64,000 nucleotides of DNA, from assembly GCA_963701735.1 (NCBI GenBank), contig CAVPBI010000013.1, positions 62,001 through 126,000 on the forward strand, read 5' to 3'. Positions 48,520 to 57,114 of the stretch are shown one piece after another (position 1 is the stretch's first letter; each line of letters begins with the position of its first letter). Source of the stretch: CAWABB01 sp963701735 (GTDB lineage Bacteria; Bacteroidota; Ignavibacteria; UBA10030; UBA6906). A program made the translations under genes and the position numbers. Under the pieces are notes generated by a model. The model was not told the origin of the DNA and ran no database searches. It worked only from the letters and a program-made list of their open reading frames with translations.

Positions 48520-51240
48520 TCAATGACTGGCGTCGGCCATCATCCGCGCGATCAATCCGGCCCAGATGTACGTCTTGTGATATCCGGCCCAGGGTTCGTC
48601 CGGACTGTAGAACTCCCAGAAGTTGTGGTCCTTCTTCAACTGCGCGATCATCCCGGCGGCCACCCTGCTCACGAGCTCCTTCGCCTCCGCATGGTATCCG
48701 TACTGCTGGAGCCCGCGCTGAATCAGATAGTCCCACTCCACCCAGACCGGCCCGTTCCAGTACCCCTTCGGGTTGTAGTAGGAATCCGACGCGGAAAGTG
48801 ACGGCACACCATACGGCCGCCAGAACATGCTCGAGTCGAGCAGCGAACGCACAAGCGTCGCGGCCTGCATCGAGTCCGCCAGCCCTGCCCAGAGCGGCAG
48901 GAACCCGATGATCTCGCGACGCTTCAGATCGTTCGGCGCCTTGAACGAGAAATCGTTGTCCGACCGGTCGACATTATAGTAGAAGCCTGTCGACGTGTCC
49001 CACATCGTCCTGTTGATCAGGTCTGTCCGCACCCGCGCGCGCTCATCCCACGATGTCGCGTCGCCGTTCTTCCCGAGCTCGCGCGCCATCGCCGCAAGCG
49101 CCTTCTCCTCGCTGACAAGCATGGCGTTCAGGTCGAGCCCTTCGAAATTGGAGGGCCATCCCACCTCATCCCACACCGCCACGCGCGCGTCGCGCACGGA
49201 TTCCAGTACGGCATGCCCTCCCCATTCACAGAGCCCGTCGCCATCCTGATCGCGGCGCGACACGTAGTAATCGTAGAGCTTCGTGCTGGACTCGTACATC
49301 TCTTCCAGGAAGCTGCGATCCTTCGTGAGGCGGTACACCTCCCAGTTCTGCCAGGCGTACCATGGCGCGGACGTCGTGTACTGCCCCTCGTGAAGGATGG
49401 ATTCGTCCAGGTACGGCCCGGTACGGTACAGGATATACCCGTCCTTCCACTGGCGCTCCCGGTAGACGCGCTGGGAATTCATCGCGCTCAGGGGATCCAT
49501 CAGCGCGTAGGCGAGCATCGTGAGGCTTTCGTGAAACACCTGTCCGCCGTGCCCCCATCCCCACTGCGGCTCGCGCGAGAAGACGTAGTAGTTGTACGAA
49601 CACTTCCCCTCGGGCGGGAGCATGACCTGCCGCATCAACGAGTACGCGCTCCAGTACAGGAGCTGGTGGTCGGGGTCGGCTCCGGGAAGCGGCGGGATCG
49701 CGCTGTAGAGCTTCTCGTCCGCCGTCTGATAGGCGTCCAGGTCTGCCGTGAGGAGCCGGCGCGCCTGAGCCAGCAACGTGTCCTGGCTGGCCTCCGGCCG
49801 GCGCACCGCCCGCACGACGCGGAACGACTTCGACTGCCCGGGCGCGAGATCCACGCGCTTCCACGCCCCGAGCACCTTCACGAGATCCCGGGCGTCGGCC
49901 TTGACCTGCCCCGGGTACTTCACGTCGGTCAGGAAGTCGCTCCCCTCGATATTGTTGACCTCATTCGAGTGGCCGCTCCTGCGGCCGCTGGCATCCATGG
50001 AAACCACCACAAACCCGTAGATTTTGTCGTCTCCGATGTTCTTTTCGGTGTAGAACGGATGTTCCGAAGGTCCCGCGACCAGCTCGTACGTGCCGCGCGC
50101 TTGGTACTCCCGGCGGTAGACGAGGTAGCGCAACCCTGGACTCGGCTTCCAGTACAGCCGGAGCTCTGTGCCGCTCCCCCAGATGTCGCGCCGCACGCCT
50201 GACGGAGGCACGGGGCCGGCGGCCGGACCGAACTGCGCATCGATGCGGCGGTCGTGCTCCTTCGACGTGTCGCCGACAGCCGTGGCAATGGCAGCAGTCT
50301 CACCGGTGGCGTTGCAGCGTAGCATTACCGTGATGGAGTCGCCTGCGTGAACCGGCCCGAAGTTGGCAACGTCGGTCCCGTAGAGGGCAGCCGAGGAGGA
50401 GAAGCCAACAGTGTATCCCCAGCGGGGAGCCGTCTCGGTCAGAATTCGCCCGGGGTCATTCTTGTATACGACCGTCATCCCCACGCCCGCGGCGGTGTGC
50501 AGGCACCGCTCGCCGTTTCCATGCGTCATCCGTCCCCACACGACGAACACCGGCGCGCGGTTCAACTCGATGGAGGGCGGGATATCCACGGCGCCCCAAC
50601 GGTAACTCATGAAGCTGACCAGCCTGTCGACCGGTTCCGAGAACGTGAGGAGATCGTGCACGAGCGGAACATACGGGACGCCGTGCTCCAGGACCCAGGA
50701 ATCCGGGAATTCCTCGTGCGTGAACGTGAGAGCGTTCAGGTCTTTCTGAAGACTCACATTGTTGAACGCTCGCCCGCGGTTCTGGAGGAACGGAATCAGG
50801 TCGAGCTGTACGCTGGAGCGTCCCGTGTTCGTCAGGGTCACCTCGTGCACCGCCGTGTGCGAGCTGGCGACCACGAACGTCGCCTTCACCTCGACGTCGT
50901 CGAACGGCGCATACGAGTACCGCACCATGTCCGCGTACGACACGGTCACGACGGGCTGACGTGCGAGCCCGTTCAAGCCGACGACGAAGCGCGAGCCCCT
51001 CCGGAATGCGAGCCCCCAATCGCCGGCATTGTCGGTCGTGAATTCGATCCCGCGCGAGGTGTCGTAGTACGACAGATGATACCCTTCGTCGAGCGTGAAC
51101 TCCGAGCGCTCCATCGCCGCTGCATACGTGGTGAATAGAGGTGCATCCTTGGTCGCATGCAATGAAGAGAGGAAGGGGAGTTGGGCAGGCGATGGGATCG
51201 CCGAAACGAGCACAAGGGCGCCGATGACGAGCAATCGCAT
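48520..51240 (-). CDS. GH63-like (alpha/alpha)6-barrel glycosidase, copy 2, with inserted FN3-like domain
   Basis: About 906 residues from ATG 51240, which starts the signal peptide (MRLLVIGALVLVSAIPSPAQ). Same architecture as copy 1: HATKDAPLFTTYAAAMERS at the N-terminus, then MLPPEGKCSYNYYVFSREPQWGWGHGGQVFHESLTM, SAPWYAWQNWEVYRL, DQDGDGLCEWGGHA, LINRTMWDTSTGFYYNV, GFLPLWAGLA, NGPVWVEWDYLIQRGL. Between the two halves an FN3-like module is inserted (LRLYWKPSPGLRYLVYRREY to YGFVVVSMDASGRRSGHSNEVNNIEG), absent in copy 1. The conserved acidic residues are the same in both, so both are probably active, on different chain positions or linkages. 10 nt separate it from the next gene. Confidence 0.78.
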   Translation of the reverse strand: MRLLVIGALVLVSAIPSPAQLPFLSSLHATKDAPLFTTYAAAMERSEFTLDEGYHLSYYDTSRGIEFTTDNAGDWGLAFRRGSRFVVGLNGLARQPVVTVSYADMVRYSYAPFDDVEVKATFVVASSHTAVHEVTLTNTGRSSVQLDLIPFLQNRGRAFNNVSLQKDLNALTFTHEEFPDSWVLEHGVPYVPLVHDLLTFSEPVDRLVSFMSYRWGAVDIPPSIELNRAPVFVVWGRMTHGNGERCLHTAAGVGMTVVYKNDPGRILTETAPRWGYTVGFSSSAALYGTDVANFGPVHAGDSITVMLRCNATGETAAIATAVGDTSKEHDRRIDAQFGPAAGPVPPSGVRRDIWGSGTELRLYWKPSPGLRYLVYRREYQARGTYELVAGPSEHPFYTEKNIGDDKIYGFVVVSMDASGRRSGHSNEVNNIEGSDFLTDVKYPGQVKADARDLVKVLGAWKRVDLAPGQSKSFRVVRAVRRPEASQDTLLAQARRLLTADLDAYQTADEKLYSAIPPLPGADPDHQLLYWSAYSLMRQVMLPPEGKCSYNYYVFSREPQWGWGHGGQVFHESLTMLAYALMDPLSAMNSQRVYRERQWKDGYILYRTGPYLDESILHEGQYTTSAPWYAWQNWEVYRLTKDRSFLEEMYESSTKLYDYYVSRRDQDGDGLCEWGGHAVLESVRDARVAVWDEVGWPSNFEGLDLNAMLVSEEKALAAMARELGKNGDATSWDERARVRTDLINRTMWDTSTGFYYNVDRSDNDFSFKAPNDLKRREIIGFLPLWAGLADSMQAATLVRSLLDSSMFWRPYGVPSLSASDSYYNPKGYWNGPVWVEWDYLIQRGLQQYGYHAEAKELVSRVAAGMIAQLKKDHNFWEFYSPDEPWAGYHKTYIWAGLIARMMADASH

Positions 51241-51304
51241 CTCTTTGGCTCGCCTCAGTTCCGGCGGGAGAGATGAACAGCACATTTTGCGGATCGGGGC
51301 TTGA

Positions 51305-52542
51305 CTAGCGGACGAGAATGGCCGGCTGCGGATAGACCTTTCCGCCGATTGTGACGTCGATCGTGGGCCATGCCCCCGTCTTCGTCACCACTTCAATGCT
51401 GTCCCTGTAGGCAATGATGGTGTCCTCCACCTTCGCCCCGGTGATGGTCGGGTTCCAGGCAAACGCCTGCCTCTCCTGAACCGCCTGTCGAATACCCGGG
51501 TAGATCACCCATTCACGGTCATCATACCCGATCGCCCCGCCCTGATGATGCAGCTTCCACTCATCGGGCACGCCGGCTTCCGCATACCACCCCTTGGCCT
51601 TGTCGAAGATTTCCGCGGCAGGAGTGCCCGGCACTGTGGCCGCCTGATACTGCGCCATGACCTTCGCGGTCTTCTGAAGCCTGTCGTTCAGGTCGGCAGG
51701 CAGCGGGCCAAAATGGACGAAGCGTGTCATGGACATCGGCATCCCCCATTTCTCGGCCACCACGTTGACCATGGCGTACGACTTCACCTTTGCCCCGCCG
51801 GGGAGAGCGTGGCGGTACTTCGCGATCCGTTCGTCCGCGGCGATCAGCAGCACCGTCGGAAGGATCCCCCGCGCATGCAGCGCGTTCGCAGTCATCGCCT
51901 CGATCTGATATTCATCCATGCCCGGGGCGATGTCCCGGCACACCTGCTCAACGGCCTCGGTCACATTGCGACCGAGCCAGCGGTAGCGCTTGATCTCCGT
52001 GTCGGTGAGGCTGTAGCGCAACGGCGCAAACCTCTCCGCCACCAGGGTCGTCCCGGGGAACGGCGCGTCGCTCCCGACCTTCCCGCTACCCATAACCTTT
52101 TCAGCACGTCCGCACGGACGTCCTTCACGGGATTGGCCTCGTACCAGTCGAAGAACGCCAGCGTGTAGCCGAGCTTCCCGAGCGTCTCGTCCATCAGCCG
52201 CGGGGCTTCGGCGCCGTTGCACACCAGATACCTGGATCCGTCCTTCCTGATCAGGAGCGATGCGGCACCGACGTCCTTGTTGAGGACGATCTGCGTGTTC
52301 GCCATTCCCGCCGTGATCCAGTTGACGTTTCGCACCTGCGTCAGCAGGATCGCGTCCAGCTTCTCTGCCTCCAGAAAGGCCTTCACCGTCTCGATCTTCC
52401 CGGCGATCTCCGATTCAATCTCCGCGTCGCTGAGGACCGTGTGCGGCGGGAATTTCCACGTGCCGGTTGTGTCGGGCGCAGGCCCGGGGGACGTGCACGC
52501 CGCAATGCCCAGGGTAAGGAGTGCTATCATGAGGACTCTCAT
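51305..52542 (-). CDS. Degenerate M24 (creatinase/aminopeptidase-fold) lipoprotein (one frameshift)
   Basis: The N-terminus ends in a lipobox-like GIAAC, so a membrane lipoprotein is likely. The N-terminal creatinase-type domain (KIETVKAFLEAEKLDAILLTQVRNVNWITAG) precedes a pita-bread M24 domain after a frame break near 52095. In M24 enzymes the metals are held by Asp, Asp, His, Glu, Glu. Here the block that should carry the first two reads AMVNVVAEKWGMPMSMTRF, with Asn and Ser at those places. His is kept (HHQGGAIGYDD). The first Glu position is Asn (AFAWNPTITGAKVEDT), and only the last Glu remains. A canonical two-metal aminopeptidase is therefore unlikely; a creatinase-like or binding role is possible. 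ATG 52542 was chosen; ATG 52554 is an alternative. Confidence 0.7.
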
Positions 52543-52586
52543 CGATCTGTCCATGCGTTCGTGAATGAATGCACCCGCCTGTCCGT

Positions 52587-53591
52587 TCAGGTGGACCCGC
52601 GGACGATCAGGCGTGTTTTGAGCACTTCCGTGCGCGGCCGCACGCCGTTTCTCCCGCTGATCTGATCCAGCAACACCTCGGCCGCCTTCTTTCCAAGCTC
52701 ATACGATGGCTGATCCACGGTCGTCAGAGGCGGATCCACCAGCTCGGTCGTCTTGTTGTTCGAAAAGCCGACGATCGCGACGTCCTCCGGGATCCGCTTC
52801 TTGTGCTCGCGGAGCCGCTTGAACGCCCCGAGCGCCACGGGATCGTTCACCGCGAAAATCGCATCCGGCTTCACGACGAGCTTCATCAGCTTGTCGACGC
52901 CCACGAGGCCGTCCTCCTCGTTCATTCCTCCATGCACCACGATCTCGCCTCCCGCCTGTCCGCCGTTCTCTTTCAACGCCATCCTGTACCCGCGCAGCCG
53001 CTCCGTGCTGATCGACAGATGCTCCGGCCCCGCAAGATGCGCGATCGTGGTGTAGCCTGCCTTCAGAAGGTACTGGACGGCTGCGTACGCCCCTCCGAAG
53101 TCGTCCACGACCACCTTGCTCGCCTTGAAGGCGTCCATGACCCGGTCGAAGAACACGAACGGGACGTTGAAGTCCTGCAGGACCTTGAAGTGCGCGGACG
53201 ACGTCGTCCCCTGCGAAATGGAGATGATCGCGCCCGCCACGTGGTTCATGGCGAGCGTGCGGACGTTCACGGCCTCGCGCGCAGGGTCTTCGTTCGACTG
53301 GCAGACGATGATCGTGTACCCCGCCGCATACGCTATGTCCTCGATGCCGCTGATGGCCGACGCGAAGAAGTCGTGCCGGATTTCCGGGACGATCACGCCG
53401 ATGGTCGTGCTTGTCTTGTTCCGGAGGCTCCGGGCAACCGGGTTCGGCAGGTAGTTCAGCTCTTTCGCCGCCGCGAGGATACGCTTCTTCGTCTTCTCGC
53501 TGATATCCGGATGGTCCCGGAGGGCGCGCGATACGGTCGCGGGCGAGAGCTTCAATTTGTTGGCGATATCAAAAATGGTCGACCGCTTCAT
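52587..53591 (-). CDS. LacI-family transcription regulator
   Basis: 334 residues, frame intact. The N-terminal helix-turn-helix (TIFDIANKLKLSPATVSRALRDH) and hinge (NPVARSLRNKTSTTIGVIVP) are followed by the periplasmic-binding-protein-like effector domain (GYTIIVCQSNEDP, VPFVFFDRVMD, PDAIFAVNDPVALGAFKRL, STERLRGYRMAL). It is expected to bind a sugar and release DNA. It is embedded in the gal operon, 10 nt after galK, so it is probably autoregulated through the operator-like sequence at 57008-57027. Confidence 0.93.
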   Translation of the reverse strand: MKRSTIFDIANKLKLSPATVSRALRDHPDISEKTKKRILAAAKELNYLPNPVARSLRNKTSTTIGVIVPEIRHDFFASAISGIEDIAYAAGYTIIVCQSNEDPAREAVNVRTLAMNHVAGAIISISQGTTSSAHFKVLQDFNVPFVFFDRVMDAFKASKVVVDDFGGAYAAVQYLLKAGYTTIAHLAGPEHLSISTERLRGYRMALKENGGQAGGEIVVHGGMNEEDGLVGVDKLMKLVVKPDAIFAVNDPVALGAFKRLREHKKRIPEDVAIVGFSNNKTTELVDPPLTTVDQPSYELGKKAAEVLLDQISGRNGVRPRTEVLKTRLIVRGST

Positions 53592-53601
53592 GGCTGTGCG
53601 C

Positions 53602-54870
53602 TCAATCCTGGAGAACGTGAATCGCCACCACCCCCTGCGTCCGGATCCTCAACCGTGTGACAGCGGACGGGCCAAACCATCGAGACATATAGTTGCGGTA
53701 GGCCTCAACATCGGACTCCTGCACGTACGCCTGAATCGTGCCGGCGAAGCCTCCTCCGTGCACACGGCAGACAGGCCTGTCGGCCCCCGCGCGGAACCGT
53801 TCGGTGAGGGTCAGCGCGACCATCAACCCCTGGCTCGCAGGTGTCGCGGGCGAATAACCGTTCTGCAACAGCGTGAGCGAGGATTCCCCGGAGGCCTGGA
53901 CGAGTCCGAGAAAATCCTGGAATCTCTCCTGCACGAGTGCGAGTGTCATCATCTCGACCCGGTCGTTTTCGCCGAAGAAGTGCAGGCACCGGAGCAACGC
54001 ACGGTCGCCGCAGGCCTCCCGAATGCGCGCGAGGTTCTCCATCACCGCCTCGTGGCTCACATCGCGCAACGTCTCCCCCCCGAGCAGCGTCGCGACCGCA
54101 CGCATCTCTCCGGGGATCGCCGCGTAGTCGGAGGTGAGGTCGGCGTGACTCCCCCCTGTGTCGACGACCAGCAGAGCGTATCCGTGGGCCTCCGGATCGA
54201 ACGGGACAGACCCGACAACCGGATGAGAGGGTTCCTTGAAATCGATCCTGAGCGCCCCTCCCGTCGCCGCACACAGCTGGTCCATCAACCCGCATGGCTT
54301 CCCGAAGTACCCGTTCTCCGCCTCCTGCCCTGCCAGCGCCATCTCTGTCGGCGGAATGCTGCTGTCATTGTAGAGGGCGTTGAAAATGCCGCCGACCATC
54401 ACCTCGAATGCGGCGGAAGAGCTGAGTCCCGATCCGACGCCCACATCGCTCGACGCGACGGCCTCGAATCCTCCGACGCTGTATCCCCGTGATCGGAGTC
54501 GGGCCGCAACACCCCGGATCAGCGCAGCACTCGTCAACCGTTCATCAGCCCTGGGCGAGAGTCCCTTCAGGTCCACACGAACGGTCGCGGGAAATCCTTC
54601 GGAAAGAAGCGTCACCGTTTCACCCGGAACCGGTCGAACGGCCGCCACGGCGTCGAGGTCGACCGCCGAGGCGAGAACGCGCCCGTGATTGTGGTCTGTA
54701 TGGTTCCCCCCCAGCTCGGTCCGTCCCGGGGCGCTCACAAATCCGGAGGGGAGATGACCGAAGACATCCTGGTGCCACTGGCTCAGGCGCACGTAACGAT
54801 CCCGCGCCCGCTCGGCGTTCTCCGGGTAGAGCGATCGGAGCGAATCCAGGATGTTGTCGATTAGCTGCAT
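53602..54870 (-). CDS. galK: Galactokinase
   Basis: GHMP-family sugar kinase phosphorylating alpha-D-galactose to galactose-1-phosphate (Leloir pathway). The galactokinase signature is present as GRTELGGNHTDHNHGRV, and the phosphate-binding loop as GVGSGLSSSAAFEV. The C-terminal GHMP motif is CRVHGGGFAGTIQAYV. The galactokinase signature normally reads GRxNLIGEHTDYNxG; here Glu of GEH is Asn, a small departure. About 423 residues. ATG 54870 lies 5 nt after the galM stop; an upstream GTG (54897) would overlap galM. The frame is intact. It follows galM and galT in pathway order. Confidence 0.92.
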   Translation of the reverse strand: MQLIDNILDSLRSLYPENAERARDRYVRLSQWHQDVFGHLPSGFVSAPGRTELGGNHTDHNHGRVLASAVDLDAVAAVRPVPGETVTLLSEGFPATVRVDLKGLSPRADERLTSAALIRGVAARLRSRGYSVGGFEAVASSDVGVGSGLSSSAAFEVMVGGIFNALYNDSSIPPTEMALAGQEAENGYFGKPCGLMDQLCAATGGALRIDFKEPSHPVVGSVPFDPEAHGYALLVVDTGGSHADLTSDYAAIPGEMRAVATLLGGETLRDVSHEAVMENLARIREACGDRALLRCLHFFGENDRVEMMTLALVQERFQDFLGLVQASGESSLTLLQNGYSPATPASQGLMVALTLTERFRAGADRPVCRVHGGGFAGTIQAYVQESDVEAYRNYMSRWFGPSAVTRLRIRTQGVVAIHVLQD

Positions 54871-54875
54871 CGCAC

Positions 54876-55853
54876 TCAGAAGATCCTGATGCCGCACCGC
54901 ACCCTGGCGGATTCGCCGGGGCGCAGGACGATCAGCCCATGCTGATTGTTGAACGCGTTCGCCCAGCAGGTCATCGGCTCGACCGCGACCGACTTCCGGT
55001 CAGGCGACGTGTACACGTGCACATACCGGAACTGATCCCGGTGGCATTCCTGCCAGACCTGCACCGTGATTCCCTCCTCCGGATCCACCAGATCGGTCCC
55101 CACGGTCCCGTTCGACACATCGACCTCGAACGTGTCGTCGAGCATCTGCTCGCCGAGCTCGACGGGATCGACGAAGCGACTGAACGGCGTAACTGCTCCG
55201 GTCGGTATCATGTCGGGGCCGACGACGACTTTGCGCGCGCCGGGGACCCGCAGCCGGAGGCCGTTGATCGGCTTCCCCAGGCTGAGGTACGGATGCCAGC
55301 CGATGCCGAGGGGCATGGGACCGTCCCCCGCGTTGACCACTTCAGCCGTGCAGGTCAGGCCGGTCCCGTTGTTGAGCTTGTAGCAGATCTTCGCGTCGAA
55401 GAGGAACGGGAAGCCCTCACGGTCTCCGCGGTAAGCGTGGGCCAGCGTGACCGACGCAGAATCCCGGGTGACGGACGTTCCGGTTCTCTGGAACGGTTGA
55501 TCGTGGAGGAGACCGTGGATCGCGTGACCTTCGTGCGGATAGTTCAATGGAAGCGCATATGCGTGTCCGCCAAAGGTGAACTTGCCTCCGCCAATGCGGT
55601 TCGGGAACGGCAGCAGCCAGGCGTTCCGGAACGCGCGGTCGGCATCGATCAGCGATCGTGAAGGAAAGCCCTCGAGAACCGAATACGGCTCTCCGCCCTT
55701 GGCCAGCACCAGCTTGCTGAGGACCGCGCCGTGCGCGCCGATGACCTCGGCTTCCTCGTGGGAGCCGTGGTTGGTCAAGCGCGCGACGTCAAGTCCGTCG
55801 CTGGCGTCGAATTCAACGTCGAACGCAGTGGCCTGAACTACGTCGCCTGTCAT
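54876..55853 (-). CDS. galM: Aldose 1-epimerase (galactose mutarotase)
   Basis: 325 residues, frame intact, cytoplasmic (no signal). Catalyses interconversion of alpha and beta anomers, feeding galactokinase. Family motifs: FRNAWLLPFPNRIGGGKFTFGG, NYPHEGHAIHGLLHDQPF with the conserved His, GIGWHPYLSL with the acid His, and FNNQHGLIVLRPGES near the C-terminus; the catalytic base Glu is most likely in that region or in SVAVEPMTCW. Its start overlaps the stop of galT (ATGA, 55850-55853). Confidence 0.9.
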   Translation of the reverse strand: MTGDVVQATAFDVEFDASDGLDVARLTNHGSHEEAEVIGAHGAVLSKLVLAKGGEPYSVLEGFPSRSLIDADRAFRNAWLLPFPNRIGGGKFTFGGHAYALPLNYPHEGHAIHGLLHDQPFQRTGTSVTRDSASVTLAHAYRGDREGFPFLFDAKICYKLNNGTGLTCTAEVVNAGDGPMPLGIGWHPYLSLGKPINGLRLRVPGARKVVVGPDMIPTGAVTPFSRFVDPVELGEQMLDDTFEVDVSNGTVGTDLVDPEEGITVQVWQECHRDQFRYVHVYTSPDRKSVAVEPMTCWANAFNNQHGLIVLRPGESARVRCGIRIF

Positions 55854-56944
55854 GGATGTGATAGATGAGGAACGTGAACCAGAGACCTGAGCCGCTCGGC
55901 GGCGGCCTCCGGCGTAAGGTCGCGCTGCGGTTCCGCCAGCATTTCGTAGCCAACCAGGAATTTCTTCACCGAGGCTGACCGCAGGAGCGGCGGATAGAAG
56001 TGAGCGTGCAGCAGCCAGTGCTCATGTCGCCCGCCGAGCTCCGGCGCGCCGTGCCAGCCCATGGAATACGGGAAGTCGGTGTCGAACAGATCGTCGTATG
56101 CGCGCAACAGCATCCGGAGTATGTCGGCGAGGTTGTCTCGCTCGGTTGCGCCGAGGTCCGGAAGGCGCAGCCTGTGCGCTCGCGGGATCAGCAGCGTCTC
56201 GAAAGGCCACACGGCCCAGAACGGCACCACCACAACCCAGTCGTCGTTCTGTGCGACCACGCGCTCCTGCGCGACGAGCTCGTTCGTCAGGTAATCTGCA
56301 AGCAAGGGGCGTCCGTGGGTGGCGAGGTACTCGCGCTGACAGACGTCTTCCTTCCCCGGCTCATGAGGAATCTCCGACGTGGCCCAGATCTGTCCATGCG
56401 GATGAGGGTTCGAGCATCCCATCATCGCGCCGTTGTTCTCGAAGATCTGAATCCATCGGTAGCGCGCCCCGAGCCTTTCCACCTCTTCCCCCCACACGTC
56501 AACCACGGACCTGATGTCGGGGATACTCATTCCGGACATCCGGAGATCATGCCTCGGCGAGAAGCAAACCACCCGACAGGCCCCCTGCACGGGTGCCGAG
56601 GCAAGGAGCGGCGAAGATCCGTTCAGCCGCGAGACGGTGCTATCGGTGAGCGCGGGGAAGTCGTTGCTGAAAACGAAGGTCGATGCGTATGTCGGGTTCT
56701 CCGCTCCGCCGGCGCGGCGGTTGCCGGGGCAAAGGTAACAGTCGGGGTCATACGACGGGCGCGCGGTCGTCTGGCGCGGCTCCGTGTGGCCGTGCCAGGG
56801 ACGCTGCGTGCGGTGCGGCGAGACGAGAAGCCAGTCGCCGGTGAGCGCATTCCTGCGGCGGTGTGGGACTTCGCGGAGAGCCCGCGCAACGCTGTCGCTG
56901 TCGCGGTCGGGTTCCCCGGTGCGATGCTGCGTTCGAGCAGACAT
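55850..56944 (-). CDS. galT: Galactose-1-phosphate uridylyltransferase
   Basis: Transfers UMP from UDP-glucose to galactose-1-phosphate. The N-terminal zinc/ligand site CYLCPGN (DPDCYLCPGN) and RRNALTGDWLLVSPHR are typical, and the active-site histidine triad-like motif NPHPHGQIWA is intact. The C-terminal WHGAPELGGRHEHWLLHAHFYPPLLRS holds the second histidine cluster. About 364 residues, frame intact. ATG 56944 has no evident Shine-Dalgarno; an in-frame TTG at 56995 is less likely. It is first gene of the LacI-controlled operon. Confidence 0.93.
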   Translation of the reverse strand: MSARTQHRTGEPDRDSDSVARALREVPHRRRNALTGDWLLVSPHRTQRPWHGHTEPRQTTARPSYDPDCYLCPGNRRAGGAENPTYASTFVFSNDFPALTDSTVSRLNGSSPLLASAPVQGACRVVCFSPRHDLRMSGMSIPDIRSVVDVWGEEVERLGARYRWIQIFENNGAMMGCSNPHPHGQIWATSEIPHEPGKEDVCQREYLATHGRPLLADYLTNELVAQERVVAQNDDWVVVVPFWAVWPFETLLIPRAHRLRLPDLGATERDNLADILRMLLRAYDDLFDTDFPYSMGWHGAPELGGRHEHWLLHAHFYPPLLRSASVKKFLVGYEMLAEPQRDLTPEAAAERLRSLVHVPHLSHP

Positions 56945-56969
56945 GCTTTGGAGGGGAGTGGGATGGACT

Positions 56970-56987
56970 GTCCCGCCAGAGCGGGAC
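56970..56987 (-). promoter_or_regulatory. Hairpin in the galT leader
   Basis: Perfect 7-bp stem GTCCCGC / GCGGGAC with a 4-nt loop, between the operator and the galT start codon. It lacks a T-tract. It may be a second protein-binding palindrome or affect translation of galT, which lacks a clear ribosome site. Confidence 0.45.
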
Positions 56988-57007
56988 GAGATCAATCGAT
57001 ACCGTAA

Positions 57008-57027
57008 TCGATTGCGAAACCGATTGC
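57008..57027 (-). promoter_or_regulatory. LacI-type operator candidate of the gal operon
   Basis: A direct repeat CGATTGC (57009-57015 and 57021-57027, 12 bp apart) overlaps an imperfect palindrome TTGC-N10-GCAA (57012-57029). Adjacent ATCGAT copies lie at 56995-57000 and 57008-57013. It sits immediately downstream of the -10 hexamer, where bound repressor would block initiation. The regulator at 52587-53591 is the obvious ligand. Confidence 0.6.
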
Positions 57028-57056
57028 AATATAATACGCGGAAGAAACCGTGTCAA
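57028..57056 (-). promoter_or_regulatory. Sigma-70-type promoter of the gal/glycosidase operon
   Basis: On the minus strand TTGACA (57051-57056, perfect -35), 17-nt spacer, TATATT (57028-57033, 5 of 6 of the -10). Start of transcription expected near 57021, giving a leader of roughly 75 nt before galT. It is the only good promoter found for the genes down to 40195. Confidence 0.82.
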
Positions 57057-57114
57057 GCGGAAAATTCGGGAAAATGGAACACAGGGAAATGGACCCCCCC
57101 CTGCGATGTGCTCC

